Source of the DNA: Gracilimonas sp035704785
GTDB taxonomy: Bacteria; Bacteroidota; Rhodothermia; Balneolales; Balneolaceae
Assembly (NCBI RefSeq): GCF_035704785.1
Contig: NZ_DASSWP010000181.1
Coordinates: 1 to 39,858 of the forward strand
Direction: 5' to 3'
Length of the DNA stretch: 39,858 bases
The stretch's first letter is position 1; the number at the start of each line of letters is the position of its first letter. Below the pieces are notes generated by a model. The model saw only the letters and a program-made list of their open reading frames with translations, made no database searches and was not told the origin of the DNA. The position numbers were made by a program, and so were the translations under genes. This document shows, in pieces, positions 33,958-39,858 of the stretch.

Positions 33958-34686
33958 TTGAGTAAGCAAGCTTCAAATAGAAACTTAATGCCCTGGATCA
34001 CCACTGTTTTAATGGTGACAGGACTTGCTGTGCTTGCCGGCATGTATTGGACCAAAAATGTGACCGTTCAGGACCTGAAAGTGAATGACCTGACCTTCAC
34101 ACAATACGTAGCTATAAAAGAGGCTGCAGCTGTTCCTATGGGTATAAAACCGGATAGTCTTGACCTTAATGCGGTAACTCAACGAATTGAAAGCCTGACG
34201 TATGTCAGATCTGCAATACCCTACATCGAACCTAATGGGGATTTAAGGCTGAATATAACAGAACGTCAGCCGATTGCTTTACTGATCAACGGTTCAAACA
34301 GAAAATACGTAGATGCAGATGGAGTGCGGTTGCCAATTTTAGATGACAAGACACAGGATGTCCCCTTGTTATATGGATACAGTGCTGAATCATCCGATAC
34401 CATCAAAACCGAATCTTTCTTTCAGGTCAGAGACTTTTTAGTGGCAGCCAAAAGCAATGAATTTGGCTGGACCACTATCAGTGAAGTGGTGTTCGATGAA
34501 ACCGACGGAGTAGTGGCTTTAAGTCATGAAAATGGCGTAAAACTGCTTTTTGGCCGGGATAATTTTAAACACAAACTGGAAAACTGGGAAGCCTTTTATG
34601 CTGAAGTTATCCGAACCAAGGGAATTCAGTCTATGCAACAGGTAGACCTCAGGTTCTCAAATCAGGTTGTGACTCATGAGATATAA
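33958..34686 (+). CDS. ftsQ: Cell division protein FtsQ
   Basis: Bitopic division protein linking early and late divisome. 242 residues: short cytoplasmic tail, one helix (ITTVLMVTGLAVLAGMYW), then a POTRA-like region (VQDLKVNDLTF ... VRSAIPYIEPNGDLRLNITERQPIALL) and the beta domain ending MQQVDLRFSNQVVTHEI, as in FtsQ. The TTG at 33958 directly after the murC stop gives this length; an ATG at 33988 (MPWITT) would drop ten residues and is a fair alternative. Position between murC and ftsA is standard. Confidence 0.88.
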   Translation: MSKQASNRNLMPWITTVLMVTGLAVLAGMYWTKNVTVQDLKVNDLTFTQYVAIKEAAAVPMGIKPDSLDLNAVTQRIESLTYVRSAIPYIEPNGDLRLNITERQPIALLINGSNRKYVDADGVRLPILDDKTQDVPLLYGYSAESSDTIKTESFFQVRDFLVAAKSNEFGWTTISEVVFDETDGVVALSHENGVKLLFGRDNFKHKLENWEAFYAEVIRTKGIQSMQQVDLRFSNQVVTHEI

Positions 34687-34728
34687 CCTAAACAACATAT
34701 CATTCTACAGAAAACTGAGAGGCAAAAG

Positions 34729-35007
34729 ATGAAATTATTTTTTAGATCAAAATATTCAGAACAGGATAAATCTCATGAAAATGCAGCCCAACATCTCTTT
34801 GATACACTTCTGAATGCACCCTACCCGGCCACAACCGGCAAATATGCAAGAGACAGGATCTCCCGGTTTTATGCAGCTTTGAAGGAAAATTACATAGGTT
34901 CGTTCAATTATATGACTGAACTAAGCATCCTCGATACAGTCCCGATAACAATCAATACAAATTTAGCAATCAATCAAAACACAGCGGATCATCATGGAAG
35001 AACATGA
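34729..35007 (+). CDS. Unrecognised 92-residue protein between ftsQ and ftsA
   Basis: I do not recognise this protein. It begins MKLFFRSKYSEQDKSHENAA, has a middle rich in Tyr/Arg/Lys (YARDRISRFYAALKENYIGS) and a C-terminus (TINTNLAINQNTADHHGRT) with no charge clusters. No membrane helix or signal peptide. It is preceded by a purine-rich GAGAGGCAAAAG close to a good ribosome site, starts 43 bases after ftsQ and overlaps the ftsA start by 14 bases, so it fills the gap in an otherwise tight operon. The position suggests a division-related role or control of ftsA translation, but that is inference. Confidence 0.65.
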   Translation: MKLFFRSKYSEQDKSHENAAQHLFDTLLNAPYPATTGKYARDRISRFYAALKENYIGSFNYMTELSILDTVPITINTNLAINQNTADHHGRT

Positions 35008-36253
35008 AAACATTATGGTAGGCCTTGATATAGGCACCACCAAAATTTGCGCAATCGTAGCCTCAATCGATGAACAGGAACGAATTCACATTCTCGGTGT
35101 AGGTAAAGCCCATAGCGACGGCCTGAACCGCGGAGTTGTGGTAAATATCGATAAAACTGTTAATGCCATTAAAGATGCCATTGCCCAGGCAGAACTGGCT
35201 TCGGGCATTCAGGTTAACTCAGTGAACGTAGGTATTGCCGGCGATCATATTCGCAGCATGAGAAGCAAAGGTGTGATCACCATCAACAACAAAGACAACG
35301 AAATTACAGCCAAAGATGTGGAGCGGCTTCTTGAAGATTGCCAGCGCATCATGCTTCCTACCGATCAACAGATCCTCCATGTTATCCCACAGGAATTTGT
35401 AGTGGACGGACAGGATGGTATCAGCGATCCGGTTGGAATGAGCGGCATGCGTATGGAAGCAGAAGTACACATTATTACGGGACTCGTATCCGCAGCCAAA
35501 AATATGTACCGCTGTGTGGAACGTGCCGGTTACCAGGTTGCAGACCTTATTCTCGAGCCCCTTGCCTCCTCTTACTCTGTATTGGATGAAGAAGAAAAAG
35601 AAGCCGGTGTGGTATTGGTTGATATCGGAGGCGGTACCACTGACCTCGCCATCTTCCAGGATAATACCATCCGTCATACGGCCGTAGTTGCCATAGCCGG
35701 ACAAAAAGTAACGGACGATATTCGTCTCGGACTCAGTGTGCTTGACGATCAGGCCGAAACCCTCAAGCGCAAGCACGGTGAAAGTTATGCAGACCTTATT
35801 GAAGAGGATGAAGTCATAACAGTTCCCGGAATTGCAGGCCGGCCTCCCAAAGAAATTACAAAAAGCATACTTGCAAAGATCGTTCAGGCCCGGATGGAAG
35901 AGATCCTCGAGATCGTGGGCATTGAGATCAAACGCAGCGGCTATGCCGATTCAATGAGCGCCGGGGTAGTAATTACCGGTGGCGGATCATTGATCAAGAA
36001 TATCTGTCCGCTGGCTAACGAAATTTTAGGACTGGATGCCAAAGTGGGAATCCCATTGGGCATTACAGGAGGACTGAAGGAAGAAGTAAACAGCCCGATC
36101 TACGCTACCGGTGTGGGTCTGGTGATGCACGCCCTTCGTTCAGGCACCTCAAACAATCAGGCAATGATTCCTGGACAAGCAAAAGGAACCAATGTTGAGC
36201 AGGTGATGCAGAAGATCACCGAGCGCATGAAGAGTTGGTTCAAAGAACTTTAA
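34994..36253 (+). CDS. ftsA: Cell division protein FtsA
   Basis: Actin-like ATPase that tethers FtsZ to the membrane. 419 residues; phosphate-1 loop VGLDIGTTKICAIV (9-22), 1C domain with VNVGIAGDHIRSM, phosphate-2 VVLVDIGGGTTDLAIF, adenosine loop GVVITGGGSLIKN. The C-terminal VMQKITERMKSWFKEL is the amphipathic membrane-targeting helix. The start overlaps the 92-residue gene by 14 bases. A 199-bp gap with palindromes separates it from ftsZ. Confidence 0.96.
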   Translation: MEEHENIMVGLDIGTTKICAIVASIDEQERIHILGVGKAHSDGLNRGVVVNIDKTVNAIKDAIAQAELASGIQVNSVNVGIAGDHIRSMRSKGVITINNKDNEITAKDVERLLEDCQRIMLPTDQQILHVIPQEFVVDGQDGISDPVGMSGMRMEAEVHIITGLVSAAKNMYRCVERAGYQVADLILEPLASSYSVLDEEEKEAGVVLVDIGGGTTDLAIFQDNTIRHTAVVAIAGQKVTDDIRLGLSVLDDQAETLKRKHGESYADLIEEDEVITVPGIAGRPPKEITKSILAKIVQARMEEILEIVGIEIKRSGYADSMSAGVVITGGGSLIKNICPLANEILGLDAKVGIPLGITGGLKEEVNSPIYATGVGLVMHALRSGTSNNQAMIPGQAKGTNVEQVMQKITERMKSWFKEL

Positions 36254-36290
36254 TAGTAAAATCAGCAATCAACAAAACAACGGAATGAAA

Positions 36291-36382
36291 CCGTCTGACG
36301 AATTATATAAGCATCATAGCTTGAATCATCCATCAGACCGACTTAGGGCGGTCAGATGGAGTAAGAATCTTTCGTCTGACGG
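36291..36382. repeat. Nested inverted repeats between ftsA and ftsZ
   Basis: Outer arms CCGTCTGACGA (36291-36301) and TCGTCTGACGG (36372-36382); inner arms CCATCAGACCG (36330-36340) and CGGTCAGATGG (36349-36359). Each pair has a single central mismatch. The shared core GTCTGAC/GTCAGA suggests a REP-like composite element. Without a T-run it is not a terminator. Confidence 0.7.
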
Positions 36383-36452
36383 ATCGAATTCCAAACGCAA
36401 TCATCTACAACAATAACAATCCAGTAAAACAACAACTCAAAAGGAGTTAACA

Positions 36453-37787
36453 ATGGCTAACAATTCACGTTTCTTTTTCGACGAACAGAGCCAGGAAAAC
36501 GCTAAGATCAAAGTGATCGGCGTAGGCGGCGGTGGCGGTAACGCTATAAATAATATGATTAACATGGGTCTCGAAAGTGTGGAGTACATCGCACTTAATA
36601 CCGATGCCCAGGCACTTAAAAACAGCATGGCAGATATCAAGATCCAGGTGGGCTCAGCCCTTACCAACGGACTTGGAGCCGGAGCACGTCCGGAGATCGG
36701 ACGTGAAGCGGTAGAGGAAAACCGCCATGAAATAGAAGAATCCATTGAAAATGCCGATATGGTATTCGTGACGGCAGGAATGGGTGGTGGAACCGGAACC
36801 GGAGGAGCTCCCGTGGTAGCCGGAATCGCCAAGCGTCGTGGAATTTTAACCGTGGGTATCATCACTACCCCATTTGAATGTGAGGGCAAGGTTCGTAAGA
36901 AATATGCCCTTGAGGGAATCACCGAACTCAAGAAAAATTGTGATACGGTAATAGTGATTCCTAACGAGCGACTCCTCGACATCGCCGACGAAAACACTTC
37001 CCTCATGGAAGCCTTCGCTATGGCAAACGAGGTGCTCTACAACGCAACTCGCGGCATCAGTGACCTGATCCTCATGCCCGGACTTATCAATCTTGACTTT
37101 GCTGACGTTCGCACAACCATGAGCGACGGTGGTGCAGCCATTATGGGTTCGGCTACGGCTGAAGGTCCTGACAGAGCTGAGAAAGCAGCACGTGCAGCCA
37201 TCAACTCTCCGTTGTTAGACGGCGTGAGTATTCGTGGTGCACGCAATGTACTCGTAAATATCTCTGCGGGTTCAAACCTTGGAATGCGCGAAACTACTAC
37301 AGCTACCAACATCATCCATGAAGAAGCCGGCGAAAATGCTGAGATCATTTTAGGTACGGTATTGGATGAGACCTTTGGAGATGAGATCCGGGTAACGGTG
37401 ATATCTACAGGTTTTGAACTTGCTGAAGATCGTTCTACAGCTAAGGTTGCCGGAAATAAAGAGCCTTCATTGAATAAAGCTGCTCAAAATGCTCAAGCAA
37501 ATATTGACAGCCAAAGGTCAAAAAAGGAATCTGATGTACCCAATCGATTCCCACGCGGAACCGGAGACTATTATAAAGGCGAAAACAACCTCAAGAAACT
37601 TGATACCCCTTCTTACCTGCGTCGCGACCTGAACGTTCGCAAGCAGGAAGAGAATATTGAAGTTCCTGAGGAGGAAGAGCAACGAAGCGATGCGCAAGAT
37701 AACATTGCTCCTTTCCAGAGCCGTACTGAACGTATCCGTAAGGATGACTCTGAGCAACCGGCCTTTCTCCGCAAGATCATGGATTAA
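36453..37787 (+). CDS. ftsZ: Cell division protein FtsZ
   Basis: Tubulin-like GTPase forming the Z ring. 444 residues: KVIGVGGGGGNAINNM (20-35), GTP signature GGGTGTGGAP (111-120), T7 loop region NLDFADVRT, a long variable linker rich in charged residues (about 330-430), and the conserved C-terminal peptide QPAFLRKIMD that binds FtsA. AAAAGGAG sits eight bases before the ATG, the clearest Shine-Dalgarno in the window, in line with high expression. Last gene of the cluster, followed by a strong terminator. Confidence 0.98.
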   Translation: MANNSRFFFDEQSQENAKIKVIGVGGGGGNAINNMINMGLESVEYIALNTDAQALKNSMADIKIQVGSALTNGLGAGARPEIGREAVEENRHEIEESIENADMVFVTAGMGGGTGTGGAPVVAGIAKRRGILTVGIITTPFECEGKVRKKYALEGITELKKNCDTVIVIPNERLLDIADENTSLMEAFAMANEVLYNATRGISDLILMPGLINLDFADVRTTMSDGGAAIMGSATAEGPDRAEKAARAAINSPLLDGVSIRGARNVLVNISAGSNLGMRETTTATNIIHEEAGENAEIILGTVLDETFGDEIRVTVISTGFELAEDRSTAKVAGNKEPSLNKAAQNAQANIDSQRSKKESDVPNRFPRGTGDYYKGENNLKKLDTPSYLRRDLNVRKQEENIEVPEEEEQRSDAQDNIAPFQSRTERIRKDDSEQPAFLRKIMD

Positions 37788-37806
37788 GGAATTGTTTATC
37801 GCTACC

Positions 37807-37848
37807 GATTCTCACCACGGTACCATGGAAATGGTATCTCTGAGAATC
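37807..37848 (+). repeat. Two-part hairpin with GGAA tetraloop in ftsZ 3' region
   Basis: GATTCTCA (37807-37814) pairs with TGAGAATC (37841-37848); inside, GGTACCAT (37819-37826) pairs with ATGGTATC (37831-37838) with one G-U, closed by GGAA, a GNRA-type loop. It starts 20 bases after the ftsZ stop and could stabilise the mRNA 3' end. Confidence 0.6.
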
Positions 37849-37901
37849 ACTGATTTTACTGGATTATAGCTTCATTTAAGCTATAGATTGCTAACAACAG
37901 A

Positions 37902-37929
37902 AGAAGCCCTTTGATCGGGGCTTCTTTTT
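37902..37929 (+). terminator. Intrinsic terminator of the dcw cluster
   Basis: AGAAGCCC (37902-37909) pairs with GGGCTTCT (37918-37925), 8-base loop, followed by a long T-run. Confidence 0.9.
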
Positions 37930-37988
37930 TTTGATCGCAGATTTTTTTGATTACGCGGATTTCTCGGATTTACTTTTTGAATATTATT

Positions 37989-38094
37989 TTTAGTCTTGAG
38001 CAAAGCGGAGACTAAATAGTAACACCCATAGATCTTTTCAGTCTTTAGCATAGCGGTGACTGAAAAGTACCAACCCAGGAAGTCTCTGACTTCC
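37989..38094. repeat. Cluster of related hairpin repeats downstream of ftsZ
   Basis: Unit 1: TTTAGTCT (37989-37996) / AGACTAAA (38009-38016). Unit 2: CTTTTCAGTC (38034-38043) / GACTGAAAAG (38058-38067). The loops TGAGCAAAGCGG and TTTAGCATAGCGGT are alike, and each unit is followed by AGTA-ACACCCA or AGTACCAACCCA, so they are diverged copies. Unit 3: GGAAGTC / GACTTCC (38078-38094). Confidence 0.65.
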
Positions 38095-38328
38095 ATAATG
38101 GTCAAACCAATTTTTTCTCAAATAAATATCAGACAATCTTTAGTCACTGCTCGATAATCTTTTAACTAGATTTAGACTTTGTTGACTCGCTAAAGACTTA
38201 AGATATCATTTAGAAACCTCTGTCCTACGTTCTGTAATAGAGCTAAGTTGGAAGAATATCTTACAATATCGCTGGGGCTACATTCTAACGTCCTTCGAGG
38301 ACTTATTCTTGCAAAATTGTAGATTCTC

Positions 38329-39141
38329 CTACAAAATACTCCAGATTAAACGACCGGCCATAGCCACAGCAAGTACTGCAAAGCCCCATTGCAGGTATTT
38401 CCTTTTGATCTTTTGGTTGAGAAAAGCTCCGCCAAATCCACCTATCAATCCACCGATGGCCAGCGGTAAGGCGGCTCCAAAATCAACATATCCTATTGAA
38501 AATTCGGTGATCCCTGATACAGCTCCCGGTTCGAGTGCAAGCTGAACCCAGCCTGAAGTTACCATCAGGATCATAGCAAGGTGGGAAACACTGACCGCTT
38601 TTTTAAAGGGCTGATTATAGAATAAATTCATGATAGGCACCATCACCCCGCCCCCTCCAACTCCTGCAAGGGCAGCAACAAATCCACCAAAGCCACCGGT
38701 AATAAAAGATTGCTTGATCTTAAGCGGCTCAAACTCCCTGTCATATTCATCACTTTTGTCCTTGCCTCTGCCAAACATCATGTACGCAACATAAAGTAGC
38801 AAAACCGAGAAAAAGATCACGAATTCGGTTCGGCTGTAATACGGAGAAGTGATCACCAGTTTTCCCAGGTACACTCCCAGAACTCCCATCAATCCGAGTT
38901 TAAGTCCTTCACTCCAAAACATATTATCCTGCACATATTGGCGCACAATACTTCCTGAAGCAGCAATGAAGGTGCAAAATAATCCAGAGGCTATCGTCCA
39001 TAGCACCGGTTCTTCAACACCGGCCCCCTCAAACAAAAAGAAAAGTACCGGAGTGAAAATGATCCCACCACCTATTCCAAGCAAGCCTGCAAGAATTCCT
39101 GCAATCAACCCAATCAATAATAGAAGCAGCAGCTCAACCAA
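38329..39141 (-). CDS. TSUP family permease (TauE/SafE)
   Basis: 270-residue membrane protein with about eight helices and the internal duplication typical of the family: GLLGIGGGIIFTPVL (about 20-34) and ALAGVGGGGVMVPIM (about 157-171). Relatives export sulfite, sulfoacetate or other small sulfur or organic anions; the substrate here is unknown. The start lies eight bases inside the phzF-type gene, so the two are co-transcribed and probably translationally coupled. Confidence 0.9.
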   Translation of the reverse strand: MVELLLLLLIGLIAGILAGLLGIGGGIIFTPVLFFLFEGAGVEEPVLWTIASGLFCTFIAASGSIVRQYVQDNMFWSEGLKLGLMGVLGVYLGKLVITSPYYSRTEFVIFFSVLLLYVAYMMFGRGKDKSDEYDREFEPLKIKQSFITGGFGGFVAALAGVGGGGVMVPIMNLFYNQPFKKAVSVSHLAMILMVTSGWVQLALEPGAVSGITEFSIGYVDFGAALPLAIGGLIGGFGGAFLNQKIKRKYLQWGFAVLAVAMAGRLIWSIL

Positions 39142-39858
39142 CGGTAATCTCCCCTTTTAAATAGGTAATCGCAGAACCGGATATCTCCACACGATCTCCT
39201 TTCATTTTGCAGATCAGGTCGCCGCCCCGCTTAGAGATCTGACGAGCTTTCAATTCCTCTTTACCAAGTTTCTTGCTCCAGTATGGGGTGCTTTTGGTGT
39301 GAGCCGAACCCGTAACCGGATCTTCATCCACTCCCGATTGCGGGGCAAAGAAACGGGAAATAAAATCAACTTCATTACCCGGAGCCGTGACAATAATTCC
39401 TCGGGCCTCCACTTCGCTCAACATTTTAATATCAGGTTTTAATGCTGCCACTTCTTCTTCCGAATCCAGCACTACCATATAATCATCGGACTTATAGACT
39501 TCGGAGGTTTTGGGAATTCCCAGAGCTCGAAACAGTACATCGGGAGCTTCAGCTTTATCCATGTGATCCCCGGGGAAATTCATCAAAAGGCGATTATCTT
39601 TTTTGCTTACGGTAAGTAAACCGCTTTTGGTTTTGAAGATGATCTCGCCTTCAGAATATCCCAGTTCTTCAAACAAAACATGAGCCGATGCAAGGGTTGC
39701 ATGTCCACACAGATCCACTTCCACCGTTGGAGTAAACCATCGCAGGCGATAGCCGTCCCCCTCCTTCACAAAAAAAGCGGTTTCAGAAAGATTATTCTCG
39801 GCAGCTATGTTCTGCATTTGTTCGTCCGTCAGCCATTCTTCTAAAGGAACCACAGCAG
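39134..39858 (-). CDS. PhzF family isomerase, N-terminus cut by window edge
   Basis: At least 241 residues of a PhzF-type, diaminopimelate-epimerase-fold protein; the frame is open at the right edge and upstream codons read Ala-Val-Val-Pro, so roughly 20-25 N-terminal residues (family ...GNPAAVVPL) are missing. The active-site glutamate is in NLSETAFF; VDLCGHATLASAHVLF and FFAPQSGVDEDPVTGSAH are the conserved halves. Most members have unknown substrates and no phenazine genes are near. First gene of a pair with the TSUP permease. Confidence 0.92.
   Translation of the reverse strand, partial: AVVPLEEWLTDEQMQNIAAENNLSETAFFVKEGDGYRLRWFTPTVEVDLCGHATLASAHVLFEELGYSEGEIIFKTKSGLLTVSKKDNRLLMNFPGDHMDKAEAPDVLFRALGIPKTSEVYKSDDYMVVLDSEEEVAALKPDIKMLSEVEARGIIVTAPGNEVDFISRFFAPQSGVDEDPVTGSAHTKSTPYWSKKLGKEELKARQISKRGGDLICKMKGDRVEISGSAITYLKGEITVG

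Larger units (their letters stand above)
37788..38328. other. 541-bp structured intergenic region after ftsZ
   Basis: No gene seen. From left to right it holds a GGAA-loop hairpin (37807-37848), a small hairpin TATAGCTT/AAGCTATA (37865-37885), the ftsZ terminator (37902-37929), and two related hairpins plus a third short one (37989-38094). A partly inverted relative of the same repeat (GACTCGCTAAAGACTT) lies near 38184. The rest is AT-rich DNA. Confidence 0.6.

Noticed and set aside
35219..35776. Long antisense frame (185 codons) opposite ftsA
   Set aside because: It lies wholly within ftsA, has an odd composition rich in Gly, His, Tyr and Phe and no recognisable motif; a shadow of ftsA codon usage. 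The same holds for the antisense frames opposite ftsZ, mutS, glmS and murC.

Overview
The window looks like a chromosomal segment from the Bacteroidota/Rhodothermota/Balneolota side of the tree; a Balneolales-type marine bacterium is my best guess. The reasons are the alternative GlmU beside glmS, the dcw gene order without murF, DUF4168, alt-type FtsI with PASTA repeats, few strong Shine-Dalgarno sites, and a promoter of the TTTG / TAnnTTTG type. This is inference from gene content, not a phylogeny. The protein-coding content is mostly housekeeping; the unusual material lies in regulatory and repeat DNA.

Layout. 1-4433: amino-sugar block on both strands (PIG-L deacetylase fragment, nagB, alternative glmU, then divergent glmS). 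4434-6060: a possible tiny membrane peptide, an Hpt phosphotransfer protein, an ElaA-type acetyltransferase and a holin-like membrane protein. 6083-9791: NAD-type isocitrate dehydrogenase, a decaying photolyase / DUF2256 locus, an SDR oxidoreductase, a DUF6580 membrane protein and a secreted YceI protein. 10031-15899: DUF4168 secreted protein, mpg-yihY pair, mutS, era. 15900-19985: a methionine operon (metY-metX-hom) behind an elaborate leader. 20008-21888: a REP-associated tyrosine transposase (RAYT) and an exported P1-family peptidase. 22111-37787: the division and cell-wall (dcw) cluster mraZ-rsmH-ftsL-ftsI-murE-mraY-murD-ftsW-murG-murC-ftsQ-orf92-ftsA-ftsZ. 37788-39858: a structured repeat-rich stretch, then a TSUP permease and the C-terminal part of a PhzF-family isomerase.

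The best candidate for an undescribed system is the leader of metY-metX-hom (15948-16370). A TTTG-N20-TAGTTTTT promoter is followed, almost at the expected +1, by a 25-codon ORF that ends in a run of Met and Cys codons (MCCMCMCC). Right behind its stop codon lie three mutually exclusive RNA segments that form either an antiterminator or an intrinsic terminator. About 45 bases further on comes a complete SAM-I riboswitch with its own terminator. The operon would thus be gated twice in series: by charging of Cys- and Met-tRNA through ribosome stalling, and by SAM directly.

Other points worth a look: two perfect 30-bp palindromes sit inside the RAYT gene and are translated in frame; DUF2256 carries two in-frame TAG codons exactly at conserved Trp positions, next to a photolyase remnant; MraZ-box-like repeats with 10-bp period overlap the dcw promoter, with an opposed set about 200 bp upstream; palindromic elements lie inside the dcw cluster (murD-ftsW and ftsA-ftsZ gaps); and an unrecognised 92-residue gene sits between ftsQ and ftsA.
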